Under the pieces are notes generated by a model that saw nothing but the letters and a program-made list of their open reading frames with translations, was not told the origin of the DNA and searched no databases. The translations under genes were made by a program, and so were the position numbers. From the NCBI GenBank assembly GCA_033557465.1, contig CM066043.1, forward strand, positions 83,854,662-83,918,661: a stretch of 64,000 bases of DNA, read 5' to 3'. This stretch comes from Ichthyophis bannanicus. Taxonomy: Eukaryota; Chordata; Amphibia; Gymnophiona; Ichthyophiidae. The number at the start of each line of letters is the position of its first letter. Within the stretch, counting starts at the first letter, position 1. Shown here one piece after another: positions 43,769-54,216 of the stretch.

Positions 43769-44384
43769 TTGCCATGCATTAACTACAAGGTGCAGCTCAT
43801 GCCCATTCCCTACCAGTTCCCCCTCTATTTCCTTCTATGTAATTAATGCAGACATTAGTGTACACTAAGGGTGTGATTCTATATAGGTCATGCAGAACGG
43901 TATGCAGGTAGTTCCTATTTTGTAAAACGTATGTGTTTGAATGGGCCATACATATATGCTTACAGAATAGCGACCCCCATAAGCGCACAAGTATAAATGC
44001 TACCGTGTGCAAGTGCCATAGGGACATGCACAGGAGTGGTGCTGGGGTGGACATAGGCATGGCCTTGGCTGATATGCATAAGTTATAAAATGCTATGACT
44101 TATGTAGGTCGGTTTGCTGATCTAGTTGCGACAAATTACACTTGCTCTCGGACAGTTGTGACTGCTATGTCTAGGTTCCAGCACATCTGTAGTGTACACC
44201 TCTGTTTTATAAATCAAAGCGAGCACATGCTTTACTTTATAAAATAAGCCTGAACTGCACAGTCCCATGCATTGCCTGAACAGGAGTATACAGAATTACC
44301 CTCCATGTGTCACACATCGTGTTAACTGTTAGTGTGCACTAATTCATGCATTGACTGCTTAATGCTGTTCAGTAAACAGCCCCC
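43769..44384 (+). repeat. TTAAC-rich dispersed repeat, right part
   Basis: Carries CCATGCATTAAC, ATTAATGCAGACATTAGTG and, near 44310-44380, GTTAACTGTTAGTGTGCAC. Same family style as 42955 and 52225. No gene. Confidence 0.4.
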
Positions 44385-44957
44385 ATGGAGCCTGATTCCC
44401 ATAGGGGCACGTCTGGGCTGTCTGGATGGTGCCGAGCAGGATGAGCCCATTAGGACCTGATTCTGCATTGCGGGAGTAAGACGTTCCTGTGGGTGCAGGT
44501 TCGGGCCCTGAAACTGCCTGGTGTGCCTCTGCGTACCTTCAAAGATCTTCATCCTGTTGTTCTCTCGGCCCGCTGCATCTGTACCCCCCCCCCCCAATTC
44601 CCTGCTGCCTGACCCTCTGCGGGACTGGCCATGGCCCAGATCGGATGTCAGGGCCTACTGTTGCACAATCCGGGCCCAATCTCTATCTTTATGACTGCGT
44701 ATTGCACCTCCAAAGTGTAATAAGCAGCACGTCCTGACCTCACCTGCAGGATGTACAAAGCCGTGACCTGAATCGGCCGTGTACATCCTGCTGCCTCCGC
44801 CTGGCTCTGCTCCACCCACTCGCCATACCCTCCGGCTTTGCAAGCACTGAGGCTTTGGCTGTGCCAAGAGTAGGGATGCGTAATTGGGGCATGACAGCTT
44901 GCAGGGCTGCATGTCCCATTGGGATGTACAGTCCCGCTATTCACCTTTCTGGAAGGG
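44385..44957. repeat. GC-rich multi-hairpin repeat, copy E
   Basis: The left end (GGAGCCTGATTCCCATAGGG) matches copy D. The right end, CCCATTGGGATGTACAG then CCGCTATTCACC at about 44918-44945, is the inverse of the left end of copy C. So D and E are in the opposite orientation to C. The central hairpin is worn: TGTACAAAGCCG at 44752-44763 with CGGCCGTGTACA at 44776-44787. Confidence 0.65.
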
Positions 44958-45479
44958 CCCTTAGTTTCACTTACAGTGTTGACCTTCTAAATGTTTTCCA
45001 GGAAGAAACTGATGGCTGAAATTGTCTTTAACGAAAAGTATATGTGTTGAGGTGGGATTCTGGATTAATTTTGGACTTCTGAATATGATCCTATTGCGTT
45101 ATCATTCTTGCAGCCTCTGTAGTAGTGGTGTGCAGCATTTACAATGTTCATTAATTTTATTTTATTTAGTTTTTTTTCCATTTTGTTTTGTTTACTGTGT
45201 GTTAGGGCAAAATAACACAGGCTATAATGAAAACATTTTTAAATATGAAACAAAACTGTGTATCCTTATAGTATAGCTTATGTGCAGCTACTTGCTTGGT
45301 ATTCTGAATATGGCTCCCCCCAGCCGTTCTTAAGAATTTCAGGGAAGGAATCTAAACATTTCTAGACAACTATAAAGCACCAGCATTCTTAGCAGATGCA
45401 TGATGAATAATGTATTTTGCTACATGCGTGTTAGAAGACAAAGAATGGGAGAAAGCAAAATGAAATCCTAAGTCACAAT

Positions 45480-46030
45480 GGGGGAAATTTTATAATGAGG
45501 TGCCCAGGTAGGAAAGGCTTCTATATTATAAATTATTCCAAAATAATTGAGCCCTTTAAAATTATAGTTTTGTTATGTATTCTTTTTGTCGGACCATAAA
45601 TTTGTAACTTTGCAGCAATTTGTAGCTGCTTGCAAATCTATATTCAAGGGTTTTTTTAAATTATATAATTGTCTACCGTGCCATTTAAAATGAAATATTA
45701 CTCAACATACTTTGGTTCTTCATCAGAAATGCACTTCTTATTATGTTGTCAAATAGTTTTTAACTCTATTTCATTAATACCGCCGTTGCCAAATACTTTT
45801 AACTCTCTTTCAGTGATACCGCCAACATAGCGCCATGTTTTGAATGGTATATCTGTCCTTTACTCATCCTGCTTCGGGAAATCATTCTTAAAAAGTAATA
45901 ATCTTTGGCTTGGGATATGTTTCTTTCCTCACCGCTGATATGCTGCTTCACTCAAGCTTGTTCACGCCATGGCAGTGTTTGCTTGCTTGATGTATTTTTG
46001 GTTTGTCTGCTCCCTACATATATATTGTCA
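45480..46030. mobile_element. Possible Penelope terminal region with a 40-bp duplication
   Basis: CAAATAGTTTTTAACTC at 45749 and CAAATACTTTTAACTC at about 45790 start two direct copies of about 40 bp, each ending ATACCGCC. GCGCCATGTTTTGAATGG and ACTCATCCTGCTTCGGG at about 45831-45880 resemble 7056-7096 of the first Penelope element. No coding region, edges uncertain. Confidence 0.35.
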
Positions 46031-46390
46031 TTTTAAAAAAAGAGAGAGAGAGGATATTCAAAGGGATTAATGCAGGTGGCAGACCTGCTAATCATGTTAA
46101 TCCTCTATTTGGGATATTTATGGGCTGAATATTACCAGGTGCCACCGCTGCACACCCTGAGGCTAACTGGTTAGCCTCGGGGTGTTCTGGGGACGGTGCC
46201 CAGCCATAACTGGCCATCGGCAATACTGAGCTGCTGTCCTGTTATGGCAAAGCGGTGAAAGGAAGGATGAGATCACTGCTGCCCAGTTAGCTTCCTGCCA
46301 GTCTGGGCAACCTGGATATTCAATGCTGGGGCCAGATATGACCCCAACTTTGAATGTACAGGTTTATGTTTCAATGGCACAGCTAGCCAC

Positions 46391-47030
46391 ATTTATTTAT
46401 TTAGCATGCTTTATATACCGCTTTTCTTAAATCAAAGCGGTTTACATTGAACAAGGAAAACATAACTCAACTGAATTAGGGGTTTACATAGACCTTAGGG
46501 TAAAAATAAAAGGGGACTGTTGTAGTAGTTGATATTGGAAGGGAAGACTAGATAGGCCATGTGGTCTTTTTCTGTCATCATGTTTATATATGCAACTTGG
46601 AGTTAAAATGGGGGGGGGGGGGGGGGTAAATTAATAAGAATTTGTTTGGTATTGTGTCTTGTGTCTTAGTGGGTGGGCCTAGTGTTATACATTTGTGTCC
46701 AGACCAAAGTATTCTATGAAGAGATTTGTTTTGAGTCTCCTTCACAGCTCTTGTATTGTTTGGGTTGAGTTTAAGGGTTCAGGAACTGAGCTCCGTAGTG
46801 AAGGTGTGAAGAGGGTGAAGGTTCTCTTGCAGGTTTGTTCTTTGCACTTTGTCTTGAGAGATGGTACAGAAAGCAAGTTCTGGTTGATACACCTTCTTCA
46901 TCTGAGTTCGGGAACTTTGTTTATTAGTGTCTTCAGGCAGCTGGCCGACTGGTTGCGTAATATCTTAAATGTAGTGGTGATGGCTTTGTGGTTTTGCATT
47001 AGAACAGCTATCCTCTGCCACTGAAAATAC
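46391..47030 (-). pseudogene. L2-type LINE 3' end, minus strand
   Basis: The tail ATTTATTTATTTAGCATG at 46391 and the hairpin ATACCGC / GCGGT at 46415-46443 read in reverse mark the 3' end. The minus strand above about 46690 reads 'RRLKTNLFIEYFGL' and 'FTLFTPSLRSSVPEPL', worn versions of the L2 C-terminus. The plus-strand open frame at 46695-47024 is the antisense shadow of this. A CR1-B 3' end of about 80 bp (46515-46594, plus) and a G-run interrupt it. Confidence 0.65.
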
Positions 47031-47180
47031 CTCCATATATATAATGGAATTTTAATCTTATAAGATTCAGTTGTTTAGGAATAAATTGTGACTGTATTGA
47101 CCCTTTCTACTGAAGATTACTTGATAGCAGTGCAAAAATGCAAAACAGGTGCCCAGTACTCCTATGTAGGGCTCTTTCAT

Positions 47181-47250
47181 TACTATTACTACCGATCATT
47201 TGTATAGTGCTACAAGGCGTAGACAGCTCTCTAAAGGCACATGTAAAATG
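47181..47250 (+). repeat. Dispersed repeat 'TACTACTA...GCGCTACAAGG', copy 2
   Basis: TACTATTACTACCGATCATT then TATAGTGCTACAAGGCGTAGAC. Shorter than copies 1 and 3. Confidence 0.55.
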
Positions 47251-47546
47251 AATACATGAGAATCATGAGTCGGTTTTAGCAGGCAATAAAAAAGGTGCCA
47301 GTACTCACTATCACCGCGTACCCCTTCTAAAAAGCCCTGCTTGAGAGCAATCTGAGGCCTGTGCTATAAAACAACATATGCACTTATGCGCCTTCATAAA
47401 GTGATCTTACTTGGAGCTCTTTGACGGGGTTGCAACTGCTTCAAAGCCGAAGTAACTTTGCCTGTGTAGGTACAGGTAAGAATCTGCATATATATCATGC
47501 ATAAGTGCTGATCCAGCCCCAACTCCACTTATTAAGCGTTAATTCT

Positions 47547-48045
47547 ACCACATTTCGACTTTGCTAACGCTATCCTACAAGGCCTTCCTCAATCCACTAT
47601 TAACCCTCTACAACTTGCTATGAACACCGCAGCTAGGGTCCTTCAGGGAGTCGCCAGATTCGAGCACGTGACTCCTATATTAAAACAACTCCACTGGCTC
47701 CCCATACATGGTAGGCTCACTTACAAGACCATACTGCTGACCTTTAAGGCCATCCACGGACTTTCATCCTCTTCACTCTCAAATCTCATCCATGTAACTC
47801 CATCTACTAGATCCAGAAGACCGACGGCTATAAACACACTAACACTTCCTAAGGCTGTAACAAAATGCACCCAGATAATGGCAAGCAGATCTTTTATATT
47901 CTACGCCCCAAGATGCTGGAACGCCTTACCACCAAGCGTTCGTGCCATTACCGACTTAACCCAATTTAAGAAAGCACTTAAATATCACCTTTTCCTCATA
48001 TACTACCCACCAAACATTACCCCCAGCAAAAGCCCCCCCAAATAA
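47547..48045 (+). pseudogene. L2-type LINE C-terminal coding fragment
   Basis: The frame is open from the truncated edge to the TAA at 48043-48045. Blocks: 'MNTAARVLQGVARFEHVTPIL', 'LHWLPIHGRLTYKTI', 'KCTQIMASRSFIFYAPRCWNAL' and 'ITDLTQFKKALKYHLFL'. These correspond to the region after the reverse transcriptase thumb in L2 proteins, whose function is not well defined. No stops, but without polymerase it is functionless. Confidence 0.85.
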
Positions 48046-48290
48046 GAGACACACCTTATCTTCAAATAGCCTCTCCCACTTTCTCAGTAAGATTACTAGG
48101 ACTTTTGTATTGTCATGATACCTTTTATATAATCATGTTTGTAGTAAGTTAACCTTATGTTACCCAAGTTTATATGCCTGTTTGCTGTAAACACGGAATA
48201 GCCTGTTATTCTGTTGATGTTGTTGTATGTGAACCGCGCTGATATCAAATAGCGCGGTATATAAAAGATTGTAATAAATAAATAAATAAT
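47547..48290 (+). mobile_element. 5'-truncated L2-type LINE
   Basis: Starts in the coding region ('PHFDFANAILQGLPQSTIN') and ends with the 3' UTR, the hairpin GAACCGCGCTGATATC / AGCGCGGTATATAA at 48233-48263 and AATAAATAAATAAAT. Its 3' end is very close to that of the full-length copy at 27298-32765, so it is the same family. Confidence 0.88.
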
Positions 48291-48765
48291 TTATCTGCCC
48301 CCCCAGGAACATCTACATACATAGGAGGCAATGCTGTAGTGACATATGCTCATAAATTGCCTCTTATAAACTATCGACCGACATTCAGTATGTGCTTTGG
48401 CATGATGGTGTGTGCTGTGCGGGTAGCAAGCACATGGGCAGAATCTGGGCAGAGGGCACACGTATGTGCATAGATGGTAAAATATAGTAGTCTGTGTCTA
48501 TAATGAGGCATTATAGGAGTAATCATTTGCATCTGCTCCAGGGTCGGTGTAAATGTCTGGAACGTTTGGAGGCTGTCATCACTGTCAAGGGTTGTGCAAC
48601 CAAATATTAGTGAAGGGTGCCATTAATCCTGTCCAGGTCATATTTTTTTCCCCCAGAAATTACTAGGTCTAAATTGCACAGATATTTGTGTTGTTGTTTA
48701 CCTTTGAACATACTATTAAAGTATTATGAGGACATACAGTTAGAATATTTCCAATTATTTCTCAA

Positions 48766-49829
48766 ATAGATTACACGATTTATGCGGATGATATCATGAT
48801 TTACACTCCAATTGATATCAACTGCCCAGATTACAGCAAAATTTCAAACTGTATTACCAGCATTTCAAATTGGCTAACAAATAATAACCTTGCAATAAAC
48901 CTGAACAAAACGGAAGCACTTATTGTAACTAGAAACACCAGCTTTATCCCTCCACCTTACATTACATGCAACAACACAAAGATTCCAGTTAAGGACGAAG
49001 TAAGATACCTCGGAATAACCCTCGATAAGAAGCTAAACCTGCGTTCTCATATAAGAAAAACTGTTAAAAACGCGTATTACAAAATGAAGATAATTAGACG
49101 ACTTAAGCCTCTTATCTCTTATGATCACTTTCGAACAGTCTGTCAGGCACTCATTACTCCCATTCTGGATTTCTGCAACCCTATTTACAATGGACTGCCT
49201 AAGCATGCTCTCAAGCCACTTCAAATGGCACAAAATACAGCAGCTAGAATCATCAATGGATCCTCAAATTATGAACACATTACCCCACTCCTTAAAGAAC
49301 TCCACTGGCTCCCAATAATCCTTCGCATAAAGTATAAATTAATCATAAATATATTCAAAATGAAACACAACAGTTCTGCAATCAGCCTTCATGCCCTCTT
49401 ACTCCATGATATCAACAAAAGACCAAGAAGGTTATCCACTTCTAACACCCTCAGCACCCCAAAAAACTACTCTAAATCATGCAAATGTACCTCACAAAGA
49501 GCAATTGCTTTGGCCGCCCCTTTAATTTGGAACTCTCTCCCTCCTGATTTACGCTCACTGGATGATTTAAAAGACTTTCGTAAACAATTGAAAACTACAC
49601 TTTTCATTGAACAATATGGATCAACAATTGACTAAATATATTATATTTATTTTAATTATTTTAACTAATTTGCCTTATTGTTAACCCTTGTTATTTTTCC
49701 TATATTACCATTGTACTGTTATGTTTATACTGTGTTTGTTTCCCTTGCCTATAACCTTTGTATTTCTTGTGACCGCTTTGATTGAAGGAAAAGGCGGTAT
49801 AGAAAACTTGTTAAATAAATAAATAAATA
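48766..49829 (+). mobile_element. 5'-truncated L2-type LINE inserted in Tc1
   Basis: Truncated exactly before the catalytic box ('DYTIYADDIM', YADD at 48781-48792). It has an open C-terminal ORF, a 3' UTR, the hairpin GACCGCTTTGATTG / AAGGCGGTATAG at 49770-49802 and TTAAATAAATAAATAAATAA. Its tail is the closest in the window to that of the SINE at 4555-4787. No clear target duplication was seen, as is common for this clade. Confidence 0.88.
48769..49635 (+). CDS. L2-type reverse transcriptase C-terminal fragment, open frame
   Basis: About 288 codons without a stop, from 'DYTIYADD' to the TAA at 49633-49635; first ATG at 48796. Blocks: 'TPIDINCPDYSKISNC', 'WLTNNNLAINLNKTEALIV', 'VRYLGITLDKKLNLRSHI', 'ITPILDFCNPIYNGLP', 'QNTAARII', 'LLKELHWLPI' and 'LAAPLIWNSLPPDLRSL'. 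This is the palm-end, thumb and C-terminal part of an L2-type protein. It is AT-richer than, and a different subfamily from, the LINE at 27298-32765. Lacking the fingers and most of the palm, it cannot polymerise. Confidence 0.85.
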   Translation, partial: DYTIYADDIMIYTPIDINCPDYSKISNCITSISNWLTNNNLAINLNKTEALIVTRNTSFIPPPYITCNNTKIPVKDEVRYLGITLDKKLNLRSHIRKTVKNAYYKMKIIRRLKPLISYDHFRTVCQALITPILDFCNPIYNGLPKHALKPLQMAQNTAARIINGSSNYEHITPLLKELHWLPIILRIKYKLIINIFKMKHNSSAISLHALLLHDINKRPRRLSTSNTLSTPKNYSKSCKCTSQRAIALAAPLIWNSLPPDLRSLDDLKDFRKQLKTTLFIEQYGSTID

Positions 49830-49888
49830 AGATATTGTACACACCATACCTAAAATGCAAGGGTGCAAATAATGTTGAACACTACTGT

Positions 49889-50359
49889 AAAAGTTCCTCA
49901 TAGGAACATTTATTGGCAATAATGACAAATTCACAGGAACATTTTGAGAAAACATGGGCTATTTTTTAAAATTCATTGAGATATAATTAGATAATGTATT
50001 TAGTCTTTATATAAACTAAGAATTCAAATGTGTTGTGTAATCATAGGTTGGAGATGGGTTATTTTGGGATTTCTCTTATTTATTTTGATTGCATGTTAAC
50101 TGAAAATTGTGAGATGACTTTCCTGTGCAACATTAATAAAGACTGTGGATAGCTGTGTGTTGTAAGAAATACGATGATATACTTGTATCTATAACTTATT
50201 TTCTCCTTGCTTCCTTTTTTTTAGTTCAAATATTTCTTTTATTTATTTAAAGTAACACAAAAGAAAATCAAACAAGAATAATATGCAGAAGGTAACAGTC
50301 TCCAAGTATTCCATTAACACAGTCTGTTTAATAGTAGCACATGGATAAAAGGTCTCTAA
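49889..50359. other. No gene recognised
   Basis: AT-rich spacer without a supported gene or repeat edge. Confidence 0.45.
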
Positions 50360-50830
50360 AGGCATGGAGCCGGATGCAGGAAGGGGCACATTCAGGCTGT
50401 CCGGATGGCTCTGTTAGTACCCCTGCAGGAGATATCTTCACTGCCTCACTGCCAGACTGCTGCAGTGCTGACTCCCGGTTCCCCGTCACCGACCCTCGAT
50501 GAGGACAGCCAGGGCCCAGATCGGGTGGCGGGGGCCTCACGTATCATGGCTCCATTGCTCCTGGGGGGCTGCCTGGTCGATGCAGAGGGCCCCCCATGCA
50601 TATTCCACCTCTGAGGTGGAATAAACTGTGCATTCTCCCGGTGCTCCTTGGACATATGGGCCGTGACCTGAATCGGGCCTGTACGTCTGGGTGCCTGTCC
50701 CGCCTATACTCTGCCCACTCTCCACCCCTGTCCTGCTCTCCCCGCACAACGGCTCTGTGCAATCCTCCCCGTCCATCCCTCTCCCCCACTCCCTCTGGAA
50801 TGCCTTCTCAGCTCAGCCAAGCAGTTGGCA
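50360..50830. repeat. GC-rich multi-hairpin repeat, copy F
   Basis: The left end GGAGCCGGATGCAGGAAGGG matches copies D and E. The palindrome TATTCCACCTCTGAGGTGG(AATA) is at 50600-50622. The third hairpin has GGGCCGTGACCTGAATCGGGCC at about 50656-50677. Same orientation as D and E. The overlapping open frames of 70-160 codons are by-products. Confidence 0.65.
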
Positions 50831-51629
50831 CAAATCCCATAGATAAGCAGTCATCTAAAGGCTTCCAAATTTTAGCTATTTTCCTCAACTATATTCCTTC
50901 TCTGCATCCACCTTTTCCATTTTGCAAACTATCAATACTCTATTCCACCAGAAGTAAATCCAAGACTCCTTTCATTTCTTTCATTTCTAAGGCTACCACT
51001 ACTAAAATATTGCATAACCTGGACTCTGCTGTTTTAAGATCCCATCTCTGCCCTGTTGTTCAAAGGATCACATCTCAATAGCCCAAGGTGTAGATACAAG
51101 ATCACCAACTTCCTTCAAAGATATTTGAATCATGCTACATTCATAGATTTCCTACTGTACTTGGCCTTTACAATGCCATCATAAATTTGAAGGCAACAAG
51201 ACTGCCTTGTGTATTTTAACCGGTATCCATAGAGTCCAGTGTGATCATCTCTAGCTCCTGCTCCCATTGTGCTTTCACTCCCCCCCCCCCCCACTCGGTT
51301 TAGTATGGGTGTAAACCCTTAGTATATTATACAGTAGCAATGTGAGCTGATGTGACCCACCACCCACAATTCTGTGGCCATCTATAGAATATCAGGGCTA
51401 GTGGATCATGCCTTGGAGAACAGCCCGGAATTTCGTAGGCAATGAGCCAGCTACATCTATCTCCTTGTTTCTTAAAAAAAGCCATTCAAGCAAACTACTG
51501 TGGGTTTTATAATTGCTACAGATGCCTCTGGCTGTACTTTAGCCCTTTGGTGGCTAGACTCCTCCTGGAATATTTCTCTTTTCTCAGGAGTACAACAGGC
51601 ACTTGATCTTCTAGCACTTCTTACTGCAA
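50831..51629. other. No gene recognised
   Basis: The plus-strand frame entering from copy F (to 51081) has no recognisable motif. A C-run lies at about 51282-51294. Confidence 0.35.
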
Positions 51630-51900
51630 TAAAAAAAATTCCAGGTAATTGTTCATTAAGCATCCAGTTAAACAAAATACACACTGAGTTGGCAGCAGTG
51701 AGGAAAGACATCCGGTAAACAATGAATAGGATCGAGGCTGCTGAAAGCACGTAGCCTCTAATGAAGATGATATAACTAAGGTTTAAAAAAGACTTGAACT
51801 ATTATGATAAGATTATGTAGATGATTTAGAAAATGGCTGTAGGATAAACAATCTCAGATTGGTAAGAAATCCAAAAAGTCCTGAAACTGGTACTAGAATC
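51630..51900 (+). pseudogene. Degenerate L1-type ORF1 fragment
   Basis: The frame at 51660-51720 reads 'KIHTELAAVRKDIR', followed by a stop and 'TMNRIEAAES'. Then, in another frame, 'YVDDLENGCRINNLRLVRNP' appears at about 51815-51877. The last block matches the hallmark 'DLENRxRRNNLRLVGxPE' of L1-type ORF1 proteins, just after their coiled coil. Several stops and shifts. A dead fragment. Confidence 0.6.
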
Positions 51901-52224
51901 CCTTTTCAAGAAAACCACCAGAGACCTGGTTGCTGCAGATATTATTCCTGAGGGCTGTATGACAGAGAGAAGTCATCACACTCCCTGGCACATTGCTAAA
52001 CAAGCAGATCCAGTACTAATATATCTGAAAGTGATGTTTTTTGCCAGACTGTATCACTGATCTGGATGAACAATGGCAGCCATTCCCTGGCATAAAGAAG
52101 AGACACCATTTGCGTCTTTTATTTCATTTCATTAATATCAGTTTCTAAGCCATTTTCCTAGATGTCAGATCTAATCAAAGATGTTTGCATAAAACTAATG
52201 CAGCATGAGCAACAAAATTAAAAC
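51901..52224. other. No gene recognised
   Basis: Possibly worn continuation of the L1-type fragment, but nothing is readable with confidence. Confidence 0.35.
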
Positions 52225-52640
52225 TATAAAGGAGCGTATTTACTAAAGTGTGCTATTACCGTGTGGTTAATTGCACACTAAGTGGTTATGGCTATCATGT
52301 GCTGAAAACAGCCAGCATGGTAAAATTGCTGCGCTCACTGCTTAGTGCACGAAAGGGTAGGGAGTGAGCGTGATTAGCATGGGGTAATTGACGCATACTA
52401 ACAGTCCGTGTTGCGGTTAGCATGGGTGCACTTAATGACACCTCGATGACATTAACTGTGAATGCAGTTATAGCGTGGTGAGTTCTTTTCAGCATAGTAA
52501 CTGCAGAGGGACATGCTGGGCACGCCCCCAATAGTTAGCACACAGCCTTTGTACCTACTGCGCATTAGCTTTTATTCCTATCACATAAGTGCAAAAATGT
52601 ACCATATTTTAGTAATCATGCCTCAACGTTAACAAAAACT
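52225..52640 (+). repeat. TTTACTAAAG-type dispersed repeat
   Basis: Starts GGAGCGTATTTACTAAAGTG and is rich in GTTAATTGCAC, TTAGCATGGG and GTTAACTG-type wording. Same style as 34194 and 42955. Non-coding. Confidence 0.5.
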
Positions 52641-53434
52641 CAAAAACATTTAAAAAGATAGTTACAACTGTAGCTGGCCCACAATATATCCCTGGCTTTT
52701 GAGGGTGGAAATTTCTGGAGCAACCACTCCTATTTTTGCTGAGTAATGCTAAGGTATCTGTCCAAGTATAAGGGTATTCCCATCTTTATTAATTGAAGAG
52801 AGTTAAAAAAAGATGGAAAAAGCATGTGGAGCATGGCTTATGGAAGTCTTTACAACCCTTCTGTGCATATGGATATTTGTGCATGCATGTGCTAATTTTT
52901 ACTCTGTGTGTGTGATCGAGAGAGTAGAAAAGAAGCATTTTAAAAAGAGCAACTCCTGAACTGCTGTTTTCCTGTAACAAAGTTTCTGTACTGCAGGAAC
53001 TAAAACTGTTTCCCCTAGAAATGCATTAGGCCATTTTTTGGAAGATTATTTCTCTGGCAGCCCCTGTCTAATCTGTTCCAATTTCAGACTTGCTGTGTCT
53101 TTTCAACAATGTTTTCCCAATGCCAAATTTGATCTTATTAGGGTAAATTTTCAGAATTATTTTGTCCCAGACAAACAGTCATACATTCTTGACCTCTTAT
53201 GTATAATTTCTTTCAAAAATCCATTGGATTGGAAAAAATAAAGAGAGCCTCCATTAACAAGATTGTTTTAGATAATCAATACACTCTGGTTATACCATAT
53301 CCAGCAAGACTCCAGATATATTGGAAAGGGGAAAAATGTTTTCACCTGCTGAAGAATGCACAAAAATGATTGAATCTGCATTTTTCCAAATTACTCTGCC
53401 ACATTAAAAACTTAATTATGGAAATTCATATTAA
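52641..53434. other. Unassigned DNA, possible worn L1 ORF1 scrap
   Basis: The 67-codon frame at 53038-53241 is unrecognised. In a different frame around 53275-53370 the phrase 'PYPARLQIYWKGEKCF' recalls the C-terminal domain of L1-type ORF1 proteins, but the match is weak and isolated. Confidence 0.3.
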
Positions 53435-53715
53435 GGTGCGGGGTAGAGGTAGAAAGTGTGCCGTGTAATTCACATGCATGTCATTAACTCATGTTGACTG
53501 CTAACTCAGTAGATAAGGCGGAACTGTTAACTACACCCCCAGAAGTATATTCCATTGCATTCTGTATTAGTTGCCATGCTGTTAACATGTGGCATTAACT
53601 CCTGGTAGTGGCATGCCTGCCTTTCCCTAAGTATCTGGAATGCCACCTTCATTTATCTTGAAGGACTGGCACATAATGTGCCCTAACTTTGGCAGTTGAT
53701 GTAAATGGGCCCTTT
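53435..53715 (+). repeat. TTAAC-rich dispersed repeat
   Basis: Carries GTCATTAACTCATG, TGTTAACTACACC, CTGTTAACATGTGGCATTAAC and ends with ATGGGCCCTTTAAAG-type wording. Related by style to 42955 and 52225. Confidence 0.4.
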
Positions 53716-54216
53716 AAAGATCTACTTCATAGCAAATTAAATTTGGAGTGAGAACTTAGAGAAAGTGCTAAGCATAGGTGGTCACTGACTCAACTATTTG
53801 GGGAGACTAACGTGTGGCAGGGTTAGAGCAGGGTGGTGTGGGGCATGACACAGTGAGTTAAAAGGCTTGTTGGGGGGGGGGGCTATACCTATGTCAGCAG
53901 AAAAGGAATAGCAAGGGCACTTTTGAACGTAGCTCTGGTGCACCAGGTACCAGTCAGCACCAGCTCCCCCATTTCAGCTTCTTCCTGTTGGCCATGTGAA
54001 CAGTGGTGCGCTTCTCCTATACTGTGCAAAATATAACAGATGTAGTTATTAAAAACTGACATTCCAAACACTAAATTAAAAATAAAATTATTTTTTCTAC
54101 CTTTGATGTCTAGCCATTTTCTTTTACTAATAATGTTGGATCTGATGCAGCTTAGCTAACTGGTTGAAGAGACCATGACGGCGTCAGCAGGATGTCTTTT
54201 TGTTGGGTGCTTGTCA

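Larger units (their letters stand above)
48562..49888 (+). mobile_element. Tc1 remnant split by an L2-type LINE
   Basis: 48562-48760 aligns with the end of the Tc1 transposase gene and its 3' side (compare 'GTTGTGCAACCAAATATTAG' at about 48592-48611 with the inverse of 5436-5457). 49830-49888 continues with GATATTGTACACACC and ends in AAATAATGTTGAACACTACT, a worn terminal repeat. The rest of the Tc1 is missing. The LINE at 48766-49829 lies inside. Confidence 0.8.

Noticed and set aside
43324..43779. 151-codon minus-strand frame and a 134-codon plus-strand frame over the same bases
   Set aside because: GC-rich palindromic repeat copy D gives open frames on both strands. The same happens in copies A, E and F.
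46695..47024. 109-codon plus-strand frame
   Set aside because: The minus strand reads worn L2-type C-terminal wording, so this is a shadow.
53038..53400. 67-codon frame and nearby 'PYPARLQIYWKGEKCF' as an L1 ORF1 C-terminus
   Set aside because: The resemblance is a single short phrase in a different frame, over 1 kb from the nearest ORF1 hallmark. Too weak to annotate.
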